NCBI RefSeq assembly: GCF_034702125.1
Contig: NC_085880.1
Coordinates: forward strand, 45,298,077-45,362,076
DNA: 64,000 nt
Direction: 5' to 3'
Source: Engraulis encrasicolus
Lineage: Eukaryota > Chordata > Actinopteri > Clupeiformes > Engraulidae
This document shows positions 1 to 40,557 of this stretch, one piece after another (positions within the stretch are counted from its first letter, which is position 1; each line of letters starts with the position of its first letter). The notes beneath the pieces are model-generated. The model did no database searches. It saw only the letters and a program-made list of their open reading frames with translations, and was not told where the DNA came from. The position numbers were made by a program, and so were the translations under genes.

Positions 1-198
1 GTCGGAATAGCGACATGTCGGAATAGCGCCACTTAACCGTTCATTGTTCCATACTGTTGTCTCTCCCATTAATCCAGTGCCACCGATGTCAAAACCAATC
101 AACTTTTTTGAATTCAAAGACCAATATAACAAGAAACTAAATGTCCAAAGCGAGACCCTGCGCTATCTCACAGGTCACTCATCTGAGATCCCACTTTT

Positions 199-311
199 TT
201 ACAGTCCCTGGAGCAATGTGTGGTGAGATGCCTTGCTCTAGGCTAGGGCACTTCAGCCATGGAGGTGTAGGGAGAGGTAGGGTAGGGATTCAAACCTACA
301 ACCCTCTGATC
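199..311 (-). repeat. tRNA-derived SINE, 3' half, interrupted
   Basis: Read on the minus strand this matches the tail of the SINE seen complete at about 6976-7215: ...GGTTTGAAT (B-box-like), CCATGGCTGAAGTGCCC, GCAAGGCATCTCACC, GGGACTGTAA. Its other end resumes at about 2173-2212, so the Kolobok-like element at 316-2168 landed inside it. Confidence 0.55.
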
Positions 312-315
312 TTAA

Positions 316-2168
316 AGAAGAAATGAAACGAATATTAATTGTTGGAATTTTACAGTTTGTGCTGCATATTACAAAAGTTCCAAGCTTTGTGATTAAAACA
401 AGATATTGTGTGTGTAATAATTTATCCGGGAAGTCATGTTAAAACGTGCTCAAAATGAGCAATATTTTGTCCAGTAGTGCGAATTTATTGTCTTATGCGT
501 GACGTCATAAGGTTGACACAGTCCAACTCCGAACCCACAAAGTTATAGTAATCAATGGCGGCGTCTATGGCTAGTAAATCAAAGCACAGTGGAAAATATT
601 GTGTTCGTGGCGGTCCAAATGGTACAGGTTGCAACAAGTACAAGCTTCACTGAAGGCATCTCTCTGCACAAGTGTCTTTAAGTCAAAATTACTGGAACTG
701 TTGCTGACAAGGAGAAGGCAAAACAACGCTGATCGTGTAGGAGGCATCGGCTTTTGAAGTGACCTAGATCAATGTTGTGCTCCGGGCGTTTTCCACCCCT
801 CCTGTTGTTTACCTTAAAAAATCTGGAGACCGTGGACATGGTTGGAAATACACTCCTAGGCTACCACAAGCAGTGTCTATGGATAGCAGGTGTGCTGACG
901 GATATCTCTAGCTCGAGTGCGACCACGGGTGAGTCTGGCCGATAGCCACTTAGCGGGATAGCAGCATGCTAAAGATGCTATTCCTCTCTGCCATTGTAGC
1001 ACCCTAGTACTAAGGGTCCTCGGTCAATGCGCTGCGGGTCGAGGTGTTTCGTTACGACTCCCTGGCCGTCGTTCGTGGAGTTATTGCTTTATATGCAACG
1101 AAATCGCCCCAGCATCCGAGCACGAACATCTGTGTTGTGTAGTTATGACTCTATCCATGGCCGGCGGTCGTGCAGTTCTTGTGTTATGAAACAACAGCCC
1201 CTAAGCACGAACATCTGTGTCAAAATATACCTACCGACTTCCAAATTGTCGCATAATGATGGGTATAACGCCATTGTTTATTAAGATTACATTAAAACCA
1301 TGCTATTGAGCTACTTAAGCATACGTTTTTAAAGTAGCTGATAGTGCAATTTCGCTAGGTTTCAACATGTCAAAGACAGAGTGCAGCAGCCAAAGCATCG
1401 TCCCCCCCCTTGTCACGTTGCCATAAACAAAAAAACAAGTATGCCGCGCTGGTTGATCGATAAGTTGTCGGCATAATAATTGAGATAACGCCATTGTTTA
1501 ATAAGATTTTAAAGCTGGCTTTCAAAGTGCCACTTCGGTTTCAACCTGTCAAAGACAGCGCGGACTGTCACATGATCTGAGAAACCGGCAGCTGGCTGGC
1601 ACCCTAATATAACATGCTCCCATATTTTCCAGTTTACCACAGCACATACAGCCTACACTAATAGTGTCATATGATTGATAATATCTTAATAATGATCAGC
1701 GTGTAGCCTTCGTGTAGCCTAGTAGGAGCGCGGTGCTGTTTTGTGCCCGTCGATCCTGTGCCGAATATTACCGGTATCTTTCCAACCCATATGGCATATG
1801 GTGGTGCATCATCAAAGAAAAGTCTACTCGGCTTATTTGTGAGGCTTATATTCAACGTGAGTTTTTGTCACATAATGTTAGAGGTGTGTTCTTTCGACAT
1901 GTCGATATTTGTATCTTAATGTTGGTTCCTTAATGAGATATGGGTCCTTCAAATGTATGATATTTCCGCAGCCAACCATACTCGCAAAAAGAGGGTGTCA
2001 ACCGCATGACGTCACGCCCCTGTAAATATTGTCGCACCAAAGGCACGGTTTTAAGTTGCCGTTTCAACAAGTTATGTCCGGAAAAATTATTTAAAGTTGG
2101 ATTGATGTTTTAGAAATAGGCCCAATATTTAATGTGAATAATAGATGAATATTCGTTTCATTTCTTCT
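316..2168. mobile_element. Kolobok-like DNA transposon, non-autonomous, TTAA target duplication
   Basis: Perfect terminal inverted repeats begin AGAAGAAATGAAACGAATAT at the left and close with the reverse complement at the right. They are bounded by TTAA at 312-315 and 2169-2172, the target duplication of piggyBac and Kolobok. The interior (about 555-720) has a degraded reading frame resembling a THAP zinc finger, which is encoded by Kolobok and P elements; that makes Kolobok the better guess. No intact transposase frame is present. The insertion split an older SINE. Confidence 0.65.
555..720 (+). pseudogene. THAP-domain remnant inside the Kolobok-like element
   Basis: An ATG at 555 opens a frame reading MAASMASKSKHSGKYC, then VRGGPNGTGCNKYKLH, followed by a stop. 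It parallels the frame at 17833-18003 (MAAS..., C-V-A-G-E-P-N-G-A-S-C-K-N), including the two-cysteine start of a C2CH THAP finger. Stops and frame changes follow, so this copy cannot encode a functional DNA-binding protein. Assignment rests on motif resemblance only. Confidence 0.45.
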
Positions 2169-2549
2169 TTAAGACAACCTGCCTTAGGTCACAGCTGCTT
2201 CAGAAGTATAAATCAGATCTTAATCCATTTTAGCCTGATGACTCGTATATGTTATTTCACCTTTGGTGCCTGGAGACACATATATGCTGCATTCAGGCTC
2301 TTGAGATTTTAGCTTTTTCATTACAAATGTGGGTATATTGCAGCTGAATGAACACATTCTAATGCAAGATGAGGGCCTTAGGGTTTAAATACAACAATGT
2401 TTCATGTTTTTATGTGCATCAGAGGCGAAGACATTTAGGTTTTTTATAGGCTGAGGGCAACTTTCCCAACAAGGGCTTAGGCATTCAGCATGTGTTTTTG
2501 CAGGTGTTTTAGGCATCAATGGGTTAATAAGCTGTGTGGTTTTAAGTAC

Positions 2550-4081
2550 CTGCTGATGTCGGAGTTGGCCATCCTGGCGTCTCTGTCTCTGATACAGCTG
2601 TAGAAATGAATTATATGAATAAGTGAGATATTCCAAACAGATACACAGTTACGGTAACACTTTATTTTAGGGATACATCTATTAGCACTAATACATACAA
2701 TGTTAATGCCTGCATAAGTAACTTGTAAGGCATGTACTAAGCAAGTGCTAAGGCCTACTAGGTCCTTACTAAGGTTAAATTGGTAATAAATCCCTTATTG
2801 TGCATGGTGACATTTGCGAATACATGCCTAACAAATGTTTGATTTTGCTTTGTACATGCCTTACAAGTTACTTATACAGGCACATTGTGTGTATTAGTGC
2901 TAATAGATGTATCCCTAAAATAAAGTGTCACCACAGTTACATCATGGGCTGATTATGTTTAATAATAAGCTGTGTGGTGTCCAGTACCTTCTGATGTCGG
3001 TCCTGGTGTCCCTGCAGCTGTAGAAATGAATTATATTAGTAAATATTTTCAAACTGATATAAATCATGAACTGAATATGTTTAAAGGAATGAAACTGTGT
3101 TATACCTGTTGTTGCATCTGTTGATGAGTGGCAGTGATCTAAAAAAACCAGGAATGAAACAAAAACGATGAGCACCTTTTAATATGCCATTCGTAATGTA
3201 TTCAAATGTCAAATGCCAGGCAATCTGAAGCGAACTTCTTACCATAGTAGTCGCGACAGCAGTTGCCATTGTATATGCAGCTTTCAGTGCAAGAGCAGGT
3301 GGCGAAGTTCCAGCCGCAGTAGTATTGACAGGTGTCATATTGGGTATCAGCTGGAGAAGACATCATAATAAATGCAGTTTAATAATAATAATAATAATAG
3401 TTAATAAGAATAATAGTTTTAAAAAAATTATCATCGTCATCATCCATTATAATAGTTCAACTTACTGGTTGGTTCTGGATAGTTTGTGGTCCACCAATAG
3501 GCTGTAGGGGAATTGTAGGGGAAACGTTCATGGTTACAATCGCATGCACAGACTTACATTATCATGCCATTTCATGCGCACATCCAAAAACACTTGTTGC
3601 AGGTGCCAGACAAAAAGTCAGACAGTTGGAAAAGGTATGCCGATAAGCCAATAAGCTCCAAAAATAAACTTTATTATTTAAAAAGCATTGTTTCGATCAC
3701 GCTGGCAATGATGATGCCTGATGAAGATCCAGCGTGATCGAAACGTTGCTTTTTAAATAATAAAGTTTATTTTTGGAGCTTATCGGCAGTGTGCGGACCT
3801 ATCTTTTCCAACTCTTGTCCATGTACACAGGATTTACAGTGTATTGGTTACAGTCACTGGAGCAACAAGAGGTTTGGTGCCAAATGCACTTCAGCCATGC
3901 ATGATATGGGACTCAATCATGAAAGTTTTGATTCCTTGACCAACTCCGTAACAACAGTCCCACATAGACTACTTACATAATATAGAATATCAAAGAATAT
4001 CAAAATCTCACCTTGGACCGTGGTCACAGCAGCATAAGAGCAGCAGAGCATCAGCAAGGTGAACCTCATTCTGAACTCCAT
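2550..4081 (-). CDS. Gene B: secreted protein with somatomedin-B-like domain and mucin-like linkers (5' part)
   Basis: Five coding exons are visible on the minus strand: 4012-4081, 3243-3350, 3106-3138, 2988-3017 and 2550-2597. All junctions are GT/AG and phase 1. Exon 1 encodes a 23-residue signal peptide (MEFRMRFTLLMLCCSYAAV...), differing from that of gene A at one residue. Exons 2 and 3 together give an eight-cysteine pattern C-x3-C-x6-C-x-C-x3-C-x5-CC-x-DYYDHC, the somatomedin B arrangement. Exons 4 and 5 encode short Thr/Pro/Ser/Gly/Glu-rich linkers (AAGTPGPTSE; AVSETETPGWPTPTSA), probably O-glycosylated. Exon 5 ends in a donor site and no continuation is seen between 1 and 2549, so the 3' part lies outside the window or was lost. 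The protein is predicted to be secreted; its ligand is unknown. The shared promoter and signal exon with gene A point to a common origin followed by exon exchange. Confidence 0.7.
2653..2932. mobile_element. hAT-type MITE (280 bp) in gene B intron
   Basis: Terminal inverted repeats of about 43 bp start GGTAACACTTTATTTTAGGG and end with the reverse complement (one mismatch at position 4). An exact 8-bp duplication ACAGTTAC lies at 2645-2652 and 2933-2940, as expected for hAT. It is largely palindromic and non-coding, and sits in the intron between the exons at 2550-2597 and 2988-3017. Confidence 0.85.
3639..3795. repeat. Near-perfect hairpin repeat
   Basis: The left arm (AGCTCCAAAAATAAACTTTA..., GTTTCGATCACGCTGG) is mirrored by the right arm (CCAGCGTGATCGAAACG ... 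GGAGCT), with a short ATGATGCCTGATGAAGAT loop. The outer arms (GGAAAAG, TGCCGATAAG) also pair with small indels. It lies in intron 1 of gene B. The class is unknown. Confidence 0.7.
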
Positions 4082-4130
4082 CTCTCTTCTCAGCTGGAGA
4101 AGCTTCTGGTTTCAAGCTCCTCATGCCAGG

Positions 4131-4138
4131 CCTTTTAT
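4131..4138 (-). promoter_or_regulatory. TATA box of gene B
   Basis: Minus-strand ATAAAAGG lies about 50 bp upstream of the gene B start codon, followed by CCTGGCATGAGGAGC. The same block, nearly base for base, precedes gene A at 37556-37563. Confidence 0.65.
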
Positions 4139-4506
4139 CCTCATCTTCAACAGGATCTGTCCCTGCTACTGTCATAAAGTCACCCAGAGGGGACACCCAT
4201 GGGAACAACCACACCTGTGTCACAAAGCATTTTTGTGGGATTTTGTGTTTGCTTGTGCAATTCACAATCATCATCATCGGCAGGCTTGTTGTCACAGGGT
4301 GGGGCAGAGCATCTGAAGGAAAAAACAGCCATATTCTGGGGACGCTGTTGAAACAATGAATCTTATCTCAAGTGTCTATACGTTTTTGAAATATTCCCTG
4401 TGCAATGTGGTAATGTAAGTGTAAGTGTAAGTAAGTGGCACATGTGCCACGCTTTCATGACATGGTTATTTACATAATGGCAACTTTTAAGACCTCATAA
4501 AGACTA

Positions 4507-4544
<38 letters not shown>

Positions 4545-4624
4545 GGATGGATGGATGGATGGATGGATGGATGGATGGATGGATGGATGGATGGATGGAT
4601 GGATGGATGGATGGATGGATGGAT
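4507..4624. repeat. (GATT)n / (GATG)n microsatellite
   Basis: A run of GATT passes into a run of GATG. Long frames through it encode only Ile-His-Pro-Ser or Trp-Met-Asp-Gly repeats. Confidence 0.95.
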
Positions 4625-4742
4625 CCAGGCAGACTATAGAATACAGAGTATTGGTAGAGTATTGGTAATAGCCCCTGGGGCTAGGTGCCTTGCTCAAAGG
4701 TACTTCAGTTTTGTTCACTTCACTTCAGTTCATTCCACCCTA

Positions 4743-4777
4743 GTGTGTGTGCGTGTGTGTGTGTGTGTGTGTGAGAG

Positions 4778-4845
<68 letters not shown>
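4743..4845. repeat. (GT)n microsatellite, interrupted
   Basis: GT repeat with one internal GAGAGAGA interruption. Confidence 0.95.
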
Positions 4846-4847
<2 letters not shown>

Positions 4848-4881
4848 CTGCTAGTGTCATCATGACATGATGTCACCCAGG

Positions 4882-5055
4882 TGTGTGAGCATCCTTATTG
4901 GTCTCATCAATGTGGGATCTTCTCAGCATTATTGCAGTCTCTAGCAGAGGAGCGGGAACTTCACCAAGTATAAAAGTATAAAAGTTTGGTTTTCAGCTGC
5001 ATCAGTAGGTCTTTTTCCCATCACTTTAGTGCCTAACAAGTTATTTACATTGCAT
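4882..5055 (+). repeat. Duplicated promoter-like segment, copy 1
   Basis: A block containing GAGCATCCTTATTG, TCTTCTCAGCATTATTGCAG, GAGCGGGAACTTCACCAAG, a doubled TATAAAAG, and CAGCTGCATCAGTA recurs at about 6715-6890. No open reading frame follows either copy. The rest of 5055-5650 holds no gene that I can support. Confidence 0.6.
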
Positions 5056-5649
5056 CATTCCATTGTGAGTTGTCAAAGGCGGATTCCTGCCAATTATGAC
5101 ATGCAGTTTTATTTCTTACACTAACCTTGACTTTTCAGTGTCTGACAATCCTGCATTAATTAATTATTTTTTTAAAGTCTTTATATACTCCAAATATCAT
5201 CCCAAAAGCCATGCAACATCAGCACATACGTTACAAGACAGCAATGTCCTCTCTGTCATATCTACTGTCCTTTCCACATGCATGTACACATAGCCTCTTT
5301 ATTACATCATTTTGGAAACCCCTCTTTGAATGGCAATTGTGGTCGTATCCAACACACGTTTGAGAACAGTGATGTGAAGAAAGCTTTCGATTGTGTACAC
5401 CAGAGATGTCAAACTCAGACTTGGGTGCCAAATCTGGTCAGCAAAGTAATTTTATTTAGCCCATCTGATCATTTCAAATGTTTATGACAGTTGCCCCACA
5501 TGCCCATATACATATATGACAAAGTTTGGAGTGTCACAGGAATCTGAGTGGTCCTAGGCCAGTGTAAAACCTATATAAGTGTTTGTTTGTAAAATTTGTG
5601 TATTAAGTGCGCAATTTTATTTTTAGTTTACCATTTTCCTGGGGGAGTT

Positions 5650-5676
5650 CCCCCCCCCCCCCCCCCCCCCCCCCCC
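5650..5676. repeat. Poly(C) tract, 27 bases
   Basis: Uninterrupted run of C between TAGTTTACCATTTTCCTGGGGGAGTT and GTGATTTCATC; unusual as a homopolymer of G/C and prone to sequencing error. Confidence 0.9.
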
Positions 5677-5835
5677 GTGATTTCATCTGAATTTAGCTGA
5701 CAATTTGAGTTTTAGTAACAATTAACAACTAACCTTCAAAATACAGTAGGTCAAATGACGTCCTGCATGGGCAGTCAAATGTGATTCAAGCTTCAAGTTT
5801 ATTGTAGCCATTTCAACAGTATGAAAAAAGGTATG

Positions 5836-6000
5836 TGTAGCCCTGCCATGGCCTAATGGTAGGGCACTCGTCTGCTATGCTGCCGACCTGGCTTCGATTC
5901 CCGGCCCGGGTCCTTTGCCGGCCCTTCCCCATCTCTCTCTCCCCACTCGCTTCCTGTCACCATCTTCACTGTACTATCATAAATGAAGTCAGAAAGACCA
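5836..6000 (+). repeat. tRNA-derived SINE (GGGCACTCGTC family)
   Basis: A tRNA-like head (CATGGCCTAATGG A-box-like; GGCTTCGATTCCCGG B-box-like) is followed by the body CATCTCTCTCTCCCCACTCGC and TTCCTGTCACC. The same body recurs at 43229-43375 (+) and on the minus strand at about 52780-52920, 55005-55165 and 57425-57605. Confidence 0.75.
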
Positions 6001-6056
6001 AAAAATATATTTTTAAAAAAATAGGGTTGTGTAACTGAGGTCATCTGCTCTAGTTT

Positions 6057-6345
6057 GCCAATCGGGGCTAAAACCCGCGACCTACCAGTCAACGCTCCAG
6101 CCAATCGGGGCTGAAACCCGCGACCTACCAGTCAACGCTCCAGTTCGTGTACGGGAGGGGCAGCATGATACCACTGAGCTAAAAGTCCAGGCCGATATCT
6201 CAGCACTACTGATACTGTATGAGGCTTCGGGAGGGAGGTTTACTAACGTTCTACCGATACTGTATGAGGCTTCGGGAGGGAGGTTTACTAACGTTCTACT
6301 GATACTGTATGAGGCTTCGGGAGGGAGGTTTACTAACGTTCTACA
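6057..6345. repeat. Two adjacent minisatellites (43-bp x2, 45-bp x3)
   Basis: A 43-bp unit (CCAATCGGGGCTRAAACCCG...) occurs from 6057 and 6100. A 45-bp unit (GATACTGTATGAGGCTTCGG...) starts at 6211, 6256 and 6301, with essentially identical copies. The 6346-6700 stretch that follows has nothing I recognise. Confidence 0.9.
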
Positions 6346-6714
6346 CCGAACTCTGCTAGCCAACATCCGTTACATTTGCTACTCTATTTGTCATGCTCAT
6401 TTAACTCACTAAAAAGTCAGCCTGGGGGGTCATAGGGATCCCCGCCCCCCTCTCTCCCCTTTGTGCAGAGCTTTTGGATAACGTTATTGTCAAAAGTGTG
6501 ATAACAAAATCTTAATCTGTTATAGGCTCTGTGTAAACAATGGTGTTAAAAGAATGTAATTGAGTCTTTTTTATATATATACCAAAGACTGAAATAGCCC
6601 ATCTGCATAAAGAGTCTAGAAATAACTAAATTTACTAAATGGCAAAAGCAACAAAGTCAACAACAAAAAAATCCAAAACTTTTACAACCTTGGTGTGCTG
6701 CTGGTGTCATCAAA

Positions 6715-6890
6715 CCCAGTGTGAGCATCCTTATTGCTCTCCTCCCGTAAGATCAGTGTGGAATCTTCTCAGCATTATTGCAGAGGAGCGGGAACTTCAC
6801 CAAGTATAAAAGTATAAAAGCTCCATTTTCAGCTGCATCAGTAAATCTTTTTCCCATCACTTAAGAGCCTAGGAAATTATTTACATTACC
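6715..6890 (+). repeat. Duplicated promoter-like segment, copy 2
   Basis: Second copy of the block at 4882-5055, with the doubled TATAAAAG retained and small indels elsewhere. Confidence 0.6.
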
Positions 6891-6975
6891 ACTTCACAAA
6901 GGAGAAGACAGTATGATGTAGTGGCCATCACTAGGGTTGTGGGTGTGCTCTGACTGTCAAGCCAACGAGTCTGGC

Positions 6976-7215
6976 TCTTTGGTGTAGCCGTGGCCTAGTG
7001 GTTAAGGAGATGGGGTTTAGAGCAGAGGATTGCAGGTTCAAATTCCGCCCTTACTGCTCCCCACATCTCCATCCATGGCTGAGGTGCCCTTGAGCAAGGC
7101 ACCTAACCCCACACTGCTCCAGGGACTGTAACCAACACCCTGTAGTTATAAAATACTGTAAGTGCAAGTTGCTTTGAATATAAAAGTGTAATGTAATAAT
7201 GTAATGTAATGTTAC
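6976..7215 (+). repeat. tRNA-derived SINE, full length
   Basis: Starts GTAGCCGTGGCCTAGTGG (A box) with B box GGTTCAAATTCC, then the body CATCCATGGCTGAGGTGCCC, TTGAGCAAGGCACC and CCAGGGACTGTAAC, and a tail of TGTAATG repeats. Typical pol III SINE structure. Confidence 0.8.
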
Positions 7216-7499
7216 GTAATGTGGTCAGAGCCCCAGTATGGTACCCCAGAAGGTCTGAGTTTGAGTCCCGGCGGGGAAACTCTACTCCCATTTGCTACAG
7301 CCTTGCAACATACACAAGGCATTCGTTGAAAAGTGCACTGGTGTAGAATTAGGTTAGGGAATTGGAATCTTTAATGGGGCCCAACATTTCTGGCGGCGCC
7401 TAAGACATGCATGCACACACACACACAGTGTGCAATAGGAGGACGGACAAACTGATGGACAATAAATACACACACACACACTGAACTACTGAAAAGGAA

Positions 7500-7800
7500 A
7501 ATATCGATTTAATATTACATATTACTTTGATATTAATTATTATTATTATTATTGTTGTTATTATTATAAACTTTGCTTGTTGTTAAAATAAGGCCTTTGG
7601 GTTGAGGGTGGCATGCGTGTGATTGGGGAATTGCATGAGACGGTAGAGTCTGCCGGGTAGAAAGTGATGTGCAACTGGTGGCTGTACTGCATCATGAACG
7701 TTGCCCATTCCTGGGGTTGAAGAACCCATTTTCATCAGCAGAGGGCGCCAGATATGCTTTGGGACACCACAATTCACACTCACACGTTTTTTTTTAATAC
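7500..7800. repeat. Dispersed repeat, copy 1 (ATT-tract family)
   Basis: An (ATT)n tract is followed by AATAAGGCCTTTGGGTTGAG, ... GTTGAAGAACCCATTTTCAT, CAGCAGAGGGCGCCAGA and GCTTTGGGACACCACA. Further copies lie at about 42450-43135 and 52921-53215, the latter two also ending in (TTTC)n and GGTAG. The class is unknown. Confidence 0.7.
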
Positions 7801-8198
7801 CAACTTAATAGTTTCACCAGCACTGACAAAAATACACACACAACACAGCTTTTTGCCATGTAGAATGGTTTTATAATCCTTTTTACTGGCATAGACAGAA
7901 AGACAAAACAATTTGTAGTTATCATGGAAACATAAGAGTGGCTCTGATATAAGGCAGACATGATTAGTAGATAGCAGATAGCAGTAGATAGAAGAACATC
8001 AGAGGGTTCTTCAGGTGGCCTTAACCCCTTAGAGCAGAGACTATGTTATAACCTTACTGTCACCACTGGCTATGTCTTAATCTGTTACTTAAGGCTCTCG
8101 ATAATGTCATTGCAATGTTGTTCTGATGTAGTTGAGTATTTTCAGCAAATAGTGAATAGGCCCGCCGGCAACCCCATCTGCACTACGCTACAACATCT

Positions 8199-37508
<29,310 letters not shown>

Positions 37509-37555
37509 CTCTCTTCAGCTGGAGAAGCTTCTGGTCTGAGGCTCCTCATGCCAGG

Positions 37556-37563
37556 CCTTTTAT
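37556..37563 (-). promoter_or_regulatory. TATA box of gene A
   Basis: Minus-strand ATAAAAGG, about 50 bp upstream of the start codon, within GATAAAAGGCCTGGCATGAG, shared with gene B. Transcription would start roughly 25-30 bp downstream. Confidence 0.65.
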
Positions 37564-37569
37564 CATCAT

Positions 37570-38390
37570 ATTCAACAGGACCTCTCCCTACTTCTGCCGG
37601 GAAAGCATGTAGAAAAATACATGCTGGCATATGTATTTGTTTTGTTCTGCACCAGAGTTGGTATAAGGTGGAGCAGAACAAAAAGGCCTCTTAAACCTTT
37701 GTGTGACCAAAATCCAATAAATCTAAGACAAACAAAGGTTGACATTTCAAAAATGGTAAAAGTGTTGTTTTTTGGGGGGTTAAATGCACATATTGCACGC
37801 ACGGCTCCTTTTAGCCACTTAAAATGTAAAGGCATGAAACAAAATACAGTTGTATTTCAATGCCACAAAAGAACAGGCAAGGTACACTAAGCAAGCAGGA
37901 CCAAAAACTAAAGTGCTCCCAGTTGGCCACACTTCCATCTAGCCCAATTACACACAGACCTTTTCCCTGTACAAGGTAGATCCTTGGGGGCTCAGGTTCA
38001 TTAAAATACATAGGGCAGGACAGGTACAGGTAAATACATCAAGTTACATGATAAGCGTTCCTTTCCATGCGCATATCCCTTTGATTGTGGGTTCTTTGAA
38101 TGCATGCATGCACAGACAGACACACAGACACACATGCTCCCATGGATTGCACTACCACAGTTTTTCCAACTGTTAATGTACAAAAAGTTCTATATGACAA
38201 CTGAAGAAGGCCCAACAGCGCCTCTAATTCTTGCACAAACTGAAGAAAGTGCTACACCCTCCATCATGACAGCCAACCGTATCTCACTCATTTCGTGAAG
38301 TATTCACGAAGAAAATAGAGTAATTTTCGTGGTGCATTCACGTTATTGCCCGCCTTTCGTAAAGTCTTCACGAAAATAATAGATTAATTT
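37570..38390. other. Upstream flank of gene A, no gene seen
   Basis: No convincing coding sequence. Near 38280-38398 there are inverted and repeated phrases around TTCACGAA/TTCGTGAA. Confidence 0.4.
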
Positions 38391-38397
38391 TCAAGGC

Positions 38398-38580
38398 GTG
38401 AGATCAGGCTCTAACAGCATCCTACAGAGGAACCATCGAGAGCATCCTGACCAGGCCAGCTGCATCACAGTGTGGGGAGGAAGGTGCACGGAGCAAAACA
38501 GGAAGACACTGCAGTGCATTGTGAACACAGCGAAGATAATCCCCTCCCCACAGGTGGCTGGTATCTCAAGCAGTCATCAG
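38398..38580 (+). pseudogene. LINE RT fragment (L2/Rex-like)
   Basis: Frames read ASYRGTIESILTRP, then SCITVWGGRCTEQNRKTLQC and VNTAKII, the C-terminal region of fish LINE polyproteins, with a frameshift between. 38600-39230 shows nothing else. Confidence 0.55.
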
Positions 38581-39233
38581 AATGTTCTCAAAGTTTTTGG
38601 GTGGTCTTGGATATCGACAGTATTGCCACAAGCAAAAGAAAAACCAGGCAAAGTCGCTATTGGGTTTCTGAAAAGTCGGTAGAAATCGCTATGACGTCAC
38701 AGTGTCATGCACGGCAGGCTGATCTCTTGGAATCGTGCCCACACTACGGTCATAATACAAATGGGTTGTGCAAGCTACGCTTCTGATGGTGGCGCAGAGT
38801 TCCAATTATGTTGAAAAACAATGATTTTGTCACTGAAAACTGAAAAGGTATGTTTTTAAAAGTCGCCAGATGCACCAAAAGCACTAGATGAGGTTTTTAG
38901 TCGCCAGGGACGTCAAAAAGTCGCTAAATCTAGGGACAAAGTTGCTAATTTGGAAACACTGGATATCAGGGAAAAGGTAAATGAAGAGAGAAAAGTTCAT
39001 CCAGGCCCTCCAAGCACAGTGTCCAAACAGGAAGTTACATTAAAAAGTCTTTAACCCTATCCAGACCGGGAGGGGGGGCTAAAAGTTTACTAGTTCACTA
39101 GGCTATTATTTCCCAGCATCATTCCTTAATTATACTCTACTATTCATGAATGTACATATCATTTTCTTCTCAGTGTTTTTAGCACTGAGATTTATTGGTA
39201 TCAGAATTATTACCATAGCTTAGTGTAACAGTA

Positions 39234-40557
39234 CCGAGAGGTAGATACTACTTTAAGCACCAATTTGTGCAACTCAATATTACGTTAACCACACAGGTTT
39301 TTAGGGCAGAGATGACAGAGACGTGGGTTACAAACAATTACAAATCTTTATTTTTCTTCATTTATCAAAACATGTAATAATCTTTAAAATACCGGCATTA
39401 GAATTTCACACACTCATACACACGCACACACTCACACACACACTTACAATGGATTAGGCCACAAGTAGCCTAGGCCTACAGGTTGTGCTCCACCCTAATG
39501 GTGATATTCCTATGAGCAAAACCAATGATGCTGAGGCAAAACAAAAAGGACTAATACACTACAACGAAAAGGAAAAACACACCAAGCAAACAAAAGTAAG
39601 TTAAAGCACAGCAAACAAAAATGAAAAGTATTAAATCAACAAAACAAACAAACTGAAAAAGCACACCATGCAGATAATTCAGCACATCAGTTCCCACAGA
39701 ATTACCCCATTAACTGGGGGGGTTAGCGCACAGTCACTGTAGCACAAGCAGCCAAAGCAGACATGGACAGACTAACGACAGGACAAACAAAACAATTCAC
39801 GGGACAAGTGACACCGCGTAGCGAGCTTCAGCGTCAGGCACCCTGCAAGCCCCACACCCAAGCAGCAGAGCGAGCAGCAAGCAGCGGTATTGCAGCAGAG
39901 CGACAGCAAGCAACAGTATTGCAGCAGAGCGACAGTCACCGTGAGCAGACAGGAGGAGCAGAACAGGGGAGGACAAAGCGGCAACTCTGACCGTAATGGT
40001 TGGCAGCCCCACGGGCCCTAATGGAGAATACAAAATTACTTCACTTTTTTACTTAAAGCGCCTATTTGTATTTACATAACGCGCCTAACTAAGACAGTTA
40101 GAAGGGTATGAGAAGGAGAACCTACCGATGTAGCCGGCACACGCCGTCCAGAGAGGCACACGCTGCCAAGGTGGAGAGACTTCGATTACCGAATCGTCTC
40201 GTGATGGATGCTGTGAACCGAGAATAATGTCAGCATGTTGCCCCCAGTAAAAGTGAAGTGCACACGCCAGTGAGCATTGCCAACTCACCTGGACAAGGGT
40301 CAGCGAGCGCGTCGGAGGGGAAGAGATGGAGCCATACAGCTGTGCAGATGGCAAACAATTAGCCCTAGCGAGCAGCCAGGGGCACGACGAGTTCCCTCCG
40401 GGGCAAAAGCGATGAGGAGCATACAGCCAAAGCTGCTAGCAAGTCTGTTCCTCTCAGCAAAAGCACTGAATGTTTGCGTCGCCATCTTCTTTATGCAGGT
40501 GTGGCTTGCGGTCACCCAATCGTGAGCTCAGGTGAAGTCCCGCTGGGGGGACTGTCA
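39234..40557. mobile_element. Possible LTR-like insertion
   Basis: Ends TGTAACAGTACC and GGGGGGACTGTCA are TG...CA and weakly inverted. The inside is CpG-rich near 40090-40480 and includes small tandem GCAGCAGAGCGACAGCAAGC repeats at about 39860-39940. No target duplication was found, so the boundaries are tentative. Confidence 0.3.

Noticed and set aside
4470..4865. Long frames of His-Pro-Ser-Ile, Trp-Met-Asp-Gly or Cys-Val repeats over the GATG and GT microsatellites
   Set aside because: Products of simple repeats without splice or start context; the same applies to all Thr-His/Cys-Val frames in the window (e.g. 31875-32123, 45124-45485, 49700-50206, 51072-51501, 58949-59351, 61569-61917).
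6211..6345. CRISPR-like regular repeats
   Set aside because: Direct tandem copies without unique spacers, in a vertebrate genome.
38280..38398. TTCACGAA repeats as a regulatory array
   Set aside because: Only a few imperfect copies with no nearby promoter; probably part of an old repeat.
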